Assembly (NCBI RefSeq): GCF_013378055.1
Contig: NZ_CP051130.1
Location: forward strand, 744,001-808,000
Direction: 5' to 3'
Length of the DNA stretch: 64,000 nt
DNA from: Parasphingopyxis sp. CP4
Lineage (GTDB): Bacteria > Pseudomonadota > Alphaproteobacteria > Sphingomonadales > Sphingomonadaceae
Shown here: in pieces, positions 1-7,602 of the stretch
How the letters are laid out: the number at the start of each line of letters is the position of its first letter
Numbering within the stretch: the first letter of the stretch is position 1
The notes under the pieces: model-generated
What the model was told of the DNA's origin: nothing
The model's input: the letters and a program-made list of their open reading frames with translations, nothing else
The model's database searches: none
Position numbers and translations under genes: made by a program

Positions 1-52
1 CCAATATGATGGTCCCGCCGAGGCGGACCTTGATGGTGCTGAAATTGATCAT
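1..52 (-). CDS. Possible N-terminal fragment of an unidentified protein
   Basis: An ATG at position 52 on the minus strand opens a frame that runs off the window. It gives about 17 residues, MINFSTIKVRLGGTI and on. There is no clear Shine-Dalgarno sequence. It lies 66 bp downstream of the caspase-like gene on the same strand, which fits a following gene. Too little is visible to name a family. The overlapping plus-strand frame has the look of antisense and is less likely. Confidence 0.3.
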   Translation of the reverse strand, partial: MINFSTIKVRLGGTIIL

Positions 53-118
53 GGGCGCGCCGCATATAGCGGATGCGCGCTGCGACGCCAGATGCTGTGT
101 TACAATCAGTGCTGAGCG

Positions 119-1777
119 TTACCCTTCGGCTAGGATTGCTTCCATGCGGGTCTTGAGGATCGGGGTAAGATCAGCAGCATCCACGGCGAGCTGCGCCCAA
201 TAGCGTGCTCGAGACTGCGATGCAGCGATACCGTCTCCGGTTGCGTACATAATCGCAGTATAGGCACGCGGAATCGAATAGCCGACGCGCGCGGCCTGCA
301 GGCAATGTTCGAACGCCTGCTCAATTTCGAAGCCAGCCTGCGAAATCTCGCACAGCCAGTTATGGCCTTCGTCATTGTCCGCATTTGCCAGCGCTTCGAG
401 AGCAGCAATTTGCACGTCGGGACGATCGCGACGGAGAGTTAGCGCATAATGTGCCCAAGCGTGGCCGAGCTCGGCCGCTTCGTGATATAGGCGCGTGGCT
501 TCGGCAACATCGGTTACCCCCAAAGTCCCGACCAAAAGCACGGCGGCAAGATGTGATTTCGCCTTGGCATAGCCCAGATCACTTGCAGACCGCATCAACG
601 ACAAGGCGCGCGGATATTCATCAGCCGTCCCATGGCGCGACAGAAAATAGCCGAGCTCCAATAATCCTGCCGGATGATCGGTCTCCGCCGCGAGCTCTAG
701 CCACCGGCGCGCTTCGGTAAGGTCTTCCTCTACAGCGACGCCATTGGCGTACATATAACCGACCAGGTACAACGCGAGCGGATCTCCGCTCTCGGCCATC
801 TCTGTCAGATCCTCGACGCTATATTGCTCCAGCAGGCGCACCACCAAGATCGGCTCGTCGACGGTGCTGAGTGTTTCGAGAGGGATGTCTAGCCGCTGCG
901 GCGGGGGAGCCGGTTCGACGTCCTGACTTGCAATGTCGATAGCGGGCAGGGGAGACGATCCGGGGGGCAGAAAGTAGAATGGCCGCGACCATGATCCGGC
1001 AAATTGTGGAAATTGCGGTTTGTCGAAATGTGCGGTCACATTAGCGACATGTTCGCGGACATGGGTAAAGACATAGGGCAAATCGAGCCCAGGAAAGCTG
1101 ATCCCACGTCCGACAGCCGTTGCAAACGGGCTCAGCGGATGATCGTCGGGCACCGCATCATAGGCTTCGTCACCCATTGCAGTGGCATAGAATACGACAG
1201 AATTTGGCGCGTCGACTGCTCCAAAGAATGACGCTCGGCTGCCTTCGGGCAATTCTGCAAATCTGCGAGTCTGGACAGCAGACCGACATGCGTCGAGGAA
1301 AAAGATGCTGAAACCTTGTGTTTCCGCAGCGCCGACGATTGCGTCCATATTGATATAATAGGCGTTGATTGTGTCCGGACTCAGCGATGCCGGCGCATCA
1401 ACCGGAACAATATAGTTCTGCAGCCCATATTCGATGCCGTGCCCGGCAAAATAGACGATGGCTACATCAGCAAGCGCCGCCCGTTCGCCAAATGCTGTCA
1501 ACGCATCGATTATCTCATCCAATGTGCCATCGGTTACCAATGTGACATCGAACTGAGCATCGCCGCGCGCCGGATGTGCAAGTAGATCCGCAATGTATGC
1601 GGCATCGCGCGCCGCATTGGGCAATGGTTCCCAACGACTTTCGGGTGAATAATTGCTGTTACCGATTACCAACGCGACACGCTCACCGGATTGCGAATAG
1701 GCGGGGCTTTGCGCAATCACGATCGCGATGATCGCTAGAATGCCGCCAAACAGCTGGACAATGACATTGTAGCGCAT
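119..1777 (-). CDS. Exported caspase-like (peptidase C14) protein with Sel1 repeats
   Basis: A 552-residue protein that begins with a signal peptide (about residues 1-30, ending near AYSQS). A caspase p20-type domain follows at about residues 32-265. The putative catalytic dyad is visible: His113 in YFAGHGIEY and Cys164 in FFLDACRSA. After a proline-rich linker, residues about 335-540 carry Sel1/TPR-like repeats (e.g. GDPLALYLVGYMYANGVAV). I infer a periplasmic or surface cysteine endopeptidase, or pseudo-peptidase, with a protein-binding tail. The start at 1777 is chosen because an AGGGGA site sits just upstream and the signal peptide follows directly; longer frames run into tRNA-Cys. Substrate and role are unknown. 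Confidence 0.8.
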   Translation of the reverse strand: MRYNVIVQLFGGILAIIAIVIAQSPAYSQSGERVALVIGNSNYSPESRWEPLPNAARDAAYIADLLAHPARGDAQFDVTLVTDGTLDEIIDALTAFGERAALADVAIVYFAGHGIEYGLQNYIVPVDAPASLSPDTINAYYINMDAIVGAAETQGFSIFFLDACRSAVQTRRFAELPEGSRASFFGAVDAPNSVVFYATAMGDEAYDAVPDDHPLSPFATAVGRGISFPGLDLPYVFTHVREHVANVTAHFDKPQFPQFAGSWSRPFYFLPPGSSPLPAIDIASQDVEPAPPPQRLDIPLETLSTVDEPILVVRLLEQYSVEDLTEMAESGDPLALYLVGYMYANGVAVEEDLTEARRWLELAAETDHPAGLLELGYFLSRHGTADEYPRALSLMRSASDLGYAKAKSHLAAVLLVGTLGVTDVAEATRLYHEAAELGHAWAHYALTLRRDRPDVQIAALEALANADNDEGHNWLCEISQAGFEIEQAFEHCLQAARVGYSIPRAYTAIMYATGDGIAASQSRARYWAQLAVDAADLTPILKTRMEAILAEG

Positions 1778-1863
1778 GATTTTCCCCTGGGTATGTCGCA
1801 GATTGCGCGACAAGTGCGCTGACATTGCGCCTTTTTGTTCCAGAAACTCAAGGAAAAACAGTT

Positions 1864-1937
1864 TGGAGGCCCGAGCCGGAATCGAACCGGCGTACACGGA
1901 TTTGCAATCCGCTGCGTCACCACTCCGCCATCGGGCC
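1864..1937 (-). tRNA. tRNA-Cys(GCA)
   Basis: A 74-nt cloverleaf on the minus strand. The acceptor stem is GGCCCGA, the anticodon arm GCGGATTGCAAATCCGT has loop TTGCAAA and anticodon GCA, and the T-arm is GCCGGTTCGATTCCGGC. U73 and an encoded CCA end it. A TTTTT run lies shortly downstream. The caspase-like gene starts 86 bp further on, so read-through from this tRNA is possible. Confidence 0.95.
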
Positions 1938-1961
1938 CCGCGGAAACGTTTGGAGGGCGCG

Positions 1962-1990
1962 CAAATGGGCAAGCAGCAGCAATCTGTCAA
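1962..1990 (-). promoter_or_regulatory. Candidate promoter of tRNA-Cys
   Basis: On the minus strand a perfect TTGACA (1985-1990) lies 17 bp before a poor -10 (CATTTG, 1962-1967), about 25 bp ahead of the tRNA 5' end. The -35 is good and the -10 is weak. Confidence 0.35.
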
Positions 1991-2064
1991 GCGCAACCGT
2001 GCTTTTGTCGAAAGGGGTGGAGAGTATGCTTGGCCTAAACGCACAATATCGATAGAAGGCAGCG

Positions 2065-2091
2065 TTGACGCAGCTGTATTGCTTATATAAG
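2065..2091 (+). promoter_or_regulatory. Candidate promoter of pcm
   Basis: TTGACG (2065-2070) and TATAAG (2086-2091) are separated by 15 bp, within an AT-rich patch about 45 bp before the pcm start. The spacer is short. It is back to back with the tRNA-Cys promoter. Confidence 0.4.
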
Positions 2092-2132
2092 ACAGCTAAA
2101 GAAATACCGACGAATAACAAGGCCAACTCATT

Positions 2133-2783
2133 ATGAGCCATGATTTCGAAGCGATGCGCCTGGCAATGGTAGAAAGCCAGCTCAGGACCAGTGCGGTCGA
2201 TGACCGTCGTGTCGTGAAGATTATGTCCGAAATTCCGCGCGAAAATTTCGTGCCGTCCGACAAGGCTTCGCTGGCCTATGCCGAGATGTTGCTGCCGCTC
2301 GTCGATGGACGCCGCATGAATCTTCCACTCGCGACCGGGCGACTGATTACCGAGCTTGGCCTTTCACCGGATGACCATGTTCTCGTGGTTGGATCCGCTG
2401 GCGGTTATACGAGTGCTTTGTGCTCGCGGATCGCAAAATCTGTCGTTGCCCTTGAGGAAGATGACGCTCTGGTCACCCATGGTAAGACGGCATTGTCCGA
2501 CTATCCCAATGTCGAATGTGTCCAGGGTGCATTGACCGATGGATGGACGCAGGGCGGTCCCTATGACGCAATTCTGGTTGATGGTGCGGTCGAACATATT
2601 CCCCAGGCGCTGGTGGATCAGCTTGCCGATGGTGGACGCCTCACATCGGGCCTGATTGAAGATGGCGTAACGCGGCTCGTATTCGGCCGCAAACTTGGCG
2701 ATGCCTTTGGAACATCAGCATATTTGGATGCCCAGGCGACGCAGCTACCCGGGTTTGAACGCCCGCGGGAATTCGTATTTTAG
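2133..2783 (+). CDS. pcm: Protein-L-isoaspartate O-methyltransferase family protein
   Basis: A 216-residue SAM-dependent methyltransferase of the PCMT family. The N-terminal pattern MVESQLRTSAVDDRRVVKIM and the following IPRENFVP are typical. SAM motif I is VLVVGSAGGYTSALC. In this family the enzyme repairs isoaspartyl residues in damaged proteins. The motif I glycines and the family VDGAVEHIP segment are present. The alphaproteobacterial branch next to tolC is often annotated only as PCMT family, so isoaspartate repair is family-based. The gene is followed almost at once (1-10 bp) by the TolC-type gene, suggesting one transcript. Confidence 0.85.
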   Translation: MSHDFEAMRLAMVESQLRTSAVDDRRVVKIMSEIPRENFVPSDKASLAYAEMLLPLVDGRRMNLPLATGRLITELGLSPDDHVLVVGSAGGYTSALCSRIAKSVVALEEDDALVTHGKTALSDYPNVECVQGALTDGWTQGGPYDAILVDGAVEHIPQALVDQLADGGRLTSGLIEDGVTRLVFGRKLGDAFGTSAYLDAQATQLPGFERPREFVF

Positions 2784-2784
2784 G

Positions 2785-4239
2785 ATGATGAGCATGCGAG
2801 CCAGAGCGACATTAATTTCCATCGGTGCAGCTGCGGCGGCATTGGCCACAGTGCCGGTTTCGGCCGAAACGCTGCGCGGTGCACTGCTGGAGGCGTACCA
2901 GACCAATCCGACCCTCAATGCAGCACGGGCTGGCCAGCGGGCGAATGACGAAAATGTGCCGCTGACACTAGCGGATGGCCGCCCATCGGTTTCCGTGTCC
3001 GGTTTCTACAATGAGAATGTCCGGACTTCGCCGAACAGCTTTACGGCGCCATCCAGGATAACTGGTGGACAGGCCGATGCGACGCTACCCATCTATCAAG
3101 GGGGTACGGTGCGCAACCGGATCCGCGCGGCGCGCGATCGAGTCGAAGCTGGCCAGGCAGATTTGCGGTCGACCGAGGCCAATCTCTTCACCCAGGTCGT
3201 TGGCGCCTATCTCGACGTTATCAGCAACCGCAACATTGTTGAGCTCAATACCAATCAGGTTCGTGTGCTCGACACCAATTTGCAAGCAACCAGCGATCGG
3301 TTTGAAATTGGCGATCTGACCCGGACGGACGTCGCCCAGGCAGAAGCGCGGCTTTCTACGGCTCGGGCTAATCTCGATTCTGCCCAAGCGGAACTCGCGG
3401 CCGCAGAAGAGAATTATCTCCGTTTGGTTGGCGACTGGCCGCAAGATCTTGAGCCGCCACCGCCACTTCCAGATCTGCCAGCAACTCCTGACGCGGCAGA
3501 AGACGTCGCAATCGTCAACAATCCGGATCTGATATCCGCGCAGCAAAGCGCCGAAGCAGCGCGCCGTGATATCGCGGCAGCGCGCGGCGCGCGTCTCCCG
3601 AGGCTAGAAGCCTTCGCCCGCGGGAATTACACCAATTACCTCGATACGCTTGGTGGCCCCCTTGGGAACCAGTTTGTCCAGGAAGAAACGACCGCCACTG
3701 TTGGTTTACGGGCGACCTTGCCAATCTATCAGGGTGGTCAGCCAGCGGCGCGTGTCCGTCAAACCCAGGCTTTGCGCACGCAAGCGATGGAAACCGTTAT
3801 CGCGACCGAACGGGCTGTTGTCGCCGATGTTCGTGCAGCTTTTTCGCGGTATCGCGCGACATTGCAGGTGATTGACGCCACACAAACCGCCGTTGAGGCC
3901 AATGAGTTGGCGTTGGAAGGTGTTCGCGCAGAAAATTCGGTTGGTTTAAGGACGATATTGGACATTCTTAACGCTGAACAAGAACTGCTGAACAGTCAGG
4001 TCGATCTCGTTACGGCCCGCCGCAACGCCTATGTCGCCGGGTTCAACCTGTTGGCGGCGATGGGACAGGCAGAAGCCCAGGATTTGGGGCTTGATGGCGG
4101 TGTTCTTTATGATCCAAGCGTCAATTATGAGCGCGTCGATGACCAATTCTTCGATTGGAACGACGATCCACGCCCTGTGACTCAATCGACACGCACTGTG
4201 GATAATCCAGAACGCGTCGTGACAAATCCAGAAAATTGA
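2785..4239 (+). CDS. tolC: TolC family outer membrane channel protein
   Basis: About 484 residues: a signal peptide (MRARATLISIGAAAAALATVPVSA), then two outer-membrane-efflux repeats rich in long alpha-helices and Asn/Gln/Ala, with TLPIYQGG near the first and TLPIYQGGQPAARVRQTQAL in the second half. The product forms the trimeric outer-membrane duct of type I secretion or RND pumps. No inner-membrane partner is next to it, so it may serve several systems. Three in-frame ATGs (2785, 2788, 2794) lie together. AGGA at 2782-2785 is spaced best for 2794, so the mature protein is certain but the exact start is not. Confidence 0.9.
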   Translation: MMSMRARATLISIGAAAAALATVPVSAETLRGALLEAYQTNPTLNAARAGQRANDENVPLTLADGRPSVSVSGFYNENVRTSPNSFTAPSRITGGQADATLPIYQGGTVRNRIRAARDRVEAGQADLRSTEANLFTQVVGAYLDVISNRNIVELNTNQVRVLDTNLQATSDRFEIGDLTRTDVAQAEARLSTARANLDSAQAELAAAEENYLRLVGDWPQDLEPPPPLPDLPATPDAAEDVAIVNNPDLISAQQSAEAARRDIAAARGARLPRLEAFARGNYTNYLDTLGGPLGNQFVQEETTATVGLRATLPIYQGGQPAARVRQTQALRTQAMETVIATERAVVADVRAAFSRYRATLQVIDATQTAVEANELALEGVRAENSVGLRTILDILNAEQELLNSQVDLVTARRNAYVAGFNLLAAMGQAEAQDLGLDGGVLYDPSVNYERVDDQFFDWNDDPRPVTQSTRTVDNPERVVTNPEN

Positions 4240-4253
4240 GGCATGTCGCGCAA

Positions 4254-4745
4254 ATGGGCGACGTTAACCATGAACCGACGATGGAAGAGATTCTAGCTTC
4301 CATCAAAAAGATCATCGCTGAAGATGGCGAGGCTCCCGTTGCTGCGCCTGATGCGCGTTCACAGCGCAAACGGCCGGTAATTGAGACCAGCGAACCACCT
4401 GTCGCAGATGATGTTCTCGAGCTGACGGAAACGGTTCAGGCTGAAACGCCAGATGAGTCCGTGGCCGAAGAAGCCGCTCCGACTCATGTCGATACGGAGA
4501 GCGCCAAAGAGGCAATTGCTTCGGACGAGACCGTTCGAGCCAGCAAAGCGGCGCTTGCGGCTCTTGCGGCAATAGCCAAGCCTGCGGATACTCATGAGGC
4601 CGAAGACGATGCCCATCCGCTGGAAGGATTGGTTCGCGAGATGCTGCGGCCGATGCTGAAGGAATGGCTCGACGATAACCTTCCGGCAATCGTTGAGGAA
4701 ATGGTCGCACGCGAGATAGCAAGGATCGCTGCAGGACAAGACTAA
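4254..4745 (+). CDS. DUF2497 / PopZ-like polar organising protein
   Basis: A 163-residue acidic, low-complexity protein with two conserved ends. The N-terminus HEPTMEEILASIKKIIAED and the C-terminus LEGLVREMLRPMLKEWLDDN with LPAIVEEMVAREI are the hallmarks of DUF2497. This family includes Caulobacter PopZ, which self-assembles at cell poles and tethers ParB and polar factors. The middle is Glu/Ala-rich and probably disordered. The start at 4254 matches the usual family beginning. It lies between tolC and the S9 peptidase gene, with valS further on, an arrangement I recall from sphingomonads. Function as a polar hub is inferred from the family. Confidence 0.85.
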   Translation: MGDVNHEPTMEEILASIKKIIAEDGEAPVAAPDARSQRKRPVIETSEPPVADDVLELTETVQAETPDESVAEEAAPTHVDTESAKEAIASDETVRASKAALAALAAIAKPADTHEAEDDAHPLEGLVREMLRPMLKEWLDDNLPAIVEEMVAREIARIAAGQD

Positions 4746-4787
4746 CGCGGCTTGCGCACCAGAAATGGCGCGCTATCAAGCGATGCC

Positions 4788-6854
4788 ATGAGAAACATCC
4801 TACAATTCGGTCTCGCCGCAACCGCTCTTGCTGTTGCTCATCCTGCAATGGCGCGCAATTTCACGCCGGAAGACCTGGTTCAGTTCAATCGGCTCGGTGG
4901 GTCCAGTGTATCCGCGGATGGCGGAATGCTGGTCTTCTCGCTGGCCGAACCAGATCTTGAGGCGAATTCCCGCCCAACCGATCTGTGGTTGCTTGATCTT
5001 CGGGAGCCGGGTTCTGTTGCCGAACGATGGCGTGCAACCGCTGACGTCAACGAAAGTGGTCCTGTATTCTCAGCTGACGGCGAGCAGATTTTTTACCTCT
5101 CCGATGAAAGCGGATCGAGCCAGGTGTGGCGCGCGCCGCTGGGCGAAGGCGATCCGATCCAGGCCACCGATGTTGAGGCGGATGTTGCCGGATTCAGCAT
5201 TGGGCCGGGCGCTGATCGGATCGCGATCTGGTTCGACGAAGCAATCGGCTGCGAAACCGCAAGCTGTCCGGACGAAGAAGAAGCGGCAGACGCTGGCACC
5301 GGCCGTTCATACGATGCACTGATGGTGCGGCATTGGGGTAGCTGGAATAACGACGCCCAATCCCGTCTAGTGACGTTCGCGCTGACCGATGGTGTAGCGA
5401 GCGGCGACGGTGTTGTGCTCTCTCATTCCCTCAATGGCCACACGCCAACCCGACCATTTGGCGGCAGCGAGCAGATTGCCTGGCATCCGACCGGCGCGTC
5501 GATATTCTTTGCGTTGCGCGAAGGCGGTGCAAGCGAGGCGACTTCAACTGATCTCGATATCTATCGGGTGGCGGCAGATGGCTCGACACCGCCCGAAAAT
5601 CTAACCGACGCCAATCAGGCCTATGATTCCTTGCCGACGCCATCGCCTGATGGGCGGTATCTGGCTTATGTTGCGATGGAACGGCCCGGTTATGAGAGCG
5701 ATCGACTGGTATTGCATTTGCGCGATCTCATTACGGGAGAAACCCGCGCGCTCACACAAAACTGGGATCGCAGTATCGGTGGAATCGCATGGTCAGCCGA
5801 TCTGCAGGCCGTTTATCTGGTTACCCAGGAAGGTCTGGATACCGCAATCTTCCGGTATATCCTCTCCGAGGGCAGGATCGAGCGAATTTCCGGCGCTGGC
5901 AGCATCGGATCGGTCGCGCCCCAGCAAGATGGATCCATACTCGTAACCCTGGCGAGTGCACTCACACCGTCCGATATTCATCGCATTGCCGCTGACGGCA
6001 CGATGGAGCAGCTGACCAACGTCAATGGCACCTACTTCGCAGAGCTGGATATGCCGACCCGCGAAGAATTTACCTTTGAAGGCGCAGAAGGCGATACAGT
6101 TCGTGGGCAGATTTTCCGGCCTGCCGGTGTTTCCGACGGTGATCGTGTCCCGGTCGCCTATTTCGTACATGGAGGCCCGCAAGGATCGTTTGGCAATAGC
6201 TGGTCGTATCGCTGGAATCCCGCCGCCATGGCGGCCCAAGGCTATGCCGTGGTGACCGTGGATTTCCATGGCAGCACAGGGTCTGGACAAGAATTCACCG
6301 ACAGCATCAACAATGACTGGGGCGGAAAACCGCTGGAAGATTTGCAGCTTGGCCTGGAGGCCGTTCTGGAAAACAATCCCTGGATGGATGGCGATCGGAT
6401 CTGCGCGCTCGGCGCGTCCTATGGCGGCTATATGATGAACTGGATCGCCGGCAATTGGCCTGATCGCTTTGATTGCCTCGTCAATCATGCCGGTATCTTC
6501 GATCTTCGCCCCTTCTATTATGGCACCGAGGAGCTGTGGTTCCCGGAATGGGATTTCAGCGGGCCTTATTATGACCGTGAAGAAGCCTATGAACGCTGGA
6601 ATCCGGTCCATCATGTCGAGAATTGGCAGACACCGATGCTTGTGATCCATGGCGAGCTGGATTTCCGCATTCCCTACAGCCAGAGCCTGTCCGCCTATAC
6701 CGCGCTCCAGCGACGGGGTGTTGAATCGCAATTGCTCATCTTCCCCGATGAAAATCACTGGATCAATTCACCGCGCAACAGTCTGCAATGGCATCGCGCG
6801 GTCTATTCCTGGGTAGGGCGTTGGACGCGAGAAGATGCGGAGACCGCAGAATGA
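4788..6854 (+). CDS. S9 family prolyl oligopeptidase / acylaminoacyl-peptidase, exported
   Basis: 688 residues with a signal peptide (MRNILQFGLAATALAVAHPA). An N-terminal beta-propeller spans about residues 30-420 (repeats such as SPDGRYLAYV), and a C-terminal alpha/beta-hydrolase domain follows. The catalytic triad is visible: Ser544 in GASYGGYMM, Asp625 in HGELDFRIP and His657 in DENHWI. It should cleave short peptides, DPP-IV/oligopeptidase-like, in the periplasm. The start at 4788 is chosen because the signal peptide begins there; the upstream TTG adds only unrelated residues. Its stop overlaps the ATG of the enoyl-CoA hydratase gene by ATGA. Confidence 0.9.
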   Translation: MRNILQFGLAATALAVAHPAMARNFTPEDLVQFNRLGGSSVSADGGMLVFSLAEPDLEANSRPTDLWLLDLREPGSVAERWRATADVNESGPVFSADGEQIFYLSDESGSSQVWRAPLGEGDPIQATDVEADVAGFSIGPGADRIAIWFDEAIGCETASCPDEEEAADAGTGRSYDALMVRHWGSWNNDAQSRLVTFALTDGVASGDGVVLSHSLNGHTPTRPFGGSEQIAWHPTGASIFFALREGGASEATSTDLDIYRVAADGSTPPENLTDANQAYDSLPTPSPDGRYLAYVAMERPGYESDRLVLHLRDLITGETRALTQNWDRSIGGIAWSADLQAVYLVTQEGLDTAIFRYILSEGRIERISGAGSIGSVAPQQDGSILVTLASALTPSDIHRIAADGTMEQLTNVNGTYFAELDMPTREEFTFEGAEGDTVRGQIFRPAGVSDGDRVPVAYFVHGGPQGSFGNSWSYRWNPAAMAAQGYAVVTVDFHGSTGSGQEFTDSINNDWGGKPLEDLQLGLEAVLENNPWMDGDRICALGASYGGYMMNWIAGNWPDRFDCLVNHAGIFDLRPFYYGTEELWFPEWDFSGPYYDREEAYERWNPVHHVENWQTPMLVIHGELDFRIPYSQSLSAYTALQRRGVESQLLIFPDENHWINSPRNSLQWHRAVYSWVGRWTREDAETAE

Positions 6855-7534
6855 GCGTATTTCATACAGAAAACCGTGATGGCACATTGGTCGTCACGCT
6901 GGATCGAGCGCCGTTAAACGCTTTGAGTGCGGAAACGCTCGAAGAGGGGGCAGCACTGCTTGCTGCAACCGCAGATGCGCCACCTGAGGCCGGAATGGTC
7001 CTGACCGGCGCCAATGGCGTGTTTACCGCCGGTGTCGATATCAAACAGGCGGCCGATGCCGATCTCGAAATGCGTCGCCGGCTATTCTGGGGGATCAACG
7101 ATTTCTGCGCGGCCCTGATGCGCTTACCGTGCCCGGTTGTCGCTGCGGTGACCGGTCATGCCATCGGGGCAGGCGGGATTGTGGCGATCGCCGCTGATTG
7201 GACGCTGATTGCGGACAAAGAGTTGAAAATTGGTCTGCCGGAAGCGAAAGCGGGCCTGCCATTTCCGCAGATCCCGCAAATCATCATGGAATATGGGCTG
7301 AGCCCGGTCTGGCACCGGCGGCTAGCGCTGACTTCGGTCCTGTATGGCGCAAAGGAATCGATCGAGGCTGAGCTGGCCGATGAACTCGTACCGGCGGATG
7401 AGATTGTGGACCGGGCCGTTGCACGTGCACAGGAAATGGCAGCGCAACCGGCTTTCGTTGAGATCAAGGCTAATATGCGGCGACAGGCCTGGCAGGATAT
7501 TGATACCGTCTATGCGGACCGGGATGCCGGCTAG
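6851..7534 (+). CDS. Enoyl-CoA hydratase/isomerase family protein
   Basis: 227 residues, shorter than the usual ~260. The crotonase fold signature is clear: oxyanion-hole segments FTAGVDIKQAAD and GHAIGAGGIVAIAADWTLIA. Such enzymes act on acyl-CoA esters in beta-oxidation or side pathways. The usual second catalytic glutamate is not obvious, and the C-terminal helices are shortened, so the reaction is open. It starts inside the stop of the S9 peptidase (ATGA) and is probably coupled to it. ValS follows after 68 bp. Confidence 0.85.
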   Translation: MSVFHTENRDGTLVVTLDRAPLNALSAETLEEGAALLAATADAPPEAGMVLTGANGVFTAGVDIKQAADADLEMRRRLFWGINDFCAALMRLPCPVVAAVTGHAIGAGGIVAIAADWTLIADKELKIGLPEAKAGLPFPQIPQIIMEYGLSPVWHRRLALTSVLYGAKESIEAELADELVPADEIVDRAVARAQEMAAQPAFVEIKANMRRQAWQDIDTVYADRDAG

Positions 7535-7602
7535 GTGATTGCTGCGCTTCACGGACCAAAACTGTGGCGCGGCGCGGCAGGCCTTGCTAACGGCTGATCG
7601 CT

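Noticed and set aside
1776-2090. Plus-strand frames with sequence like EARAGIEPAYTDLQSAA
   Set aside because: They are read across the antisense of tRNA-Cys; this peptide is a well-known false translation of tRNA genes.
5793-6758. 321-codon frame antisense to the S9 peptidase
   Set aside because: Lies wholly within the catalytic half of a clear gene and shows no family features.
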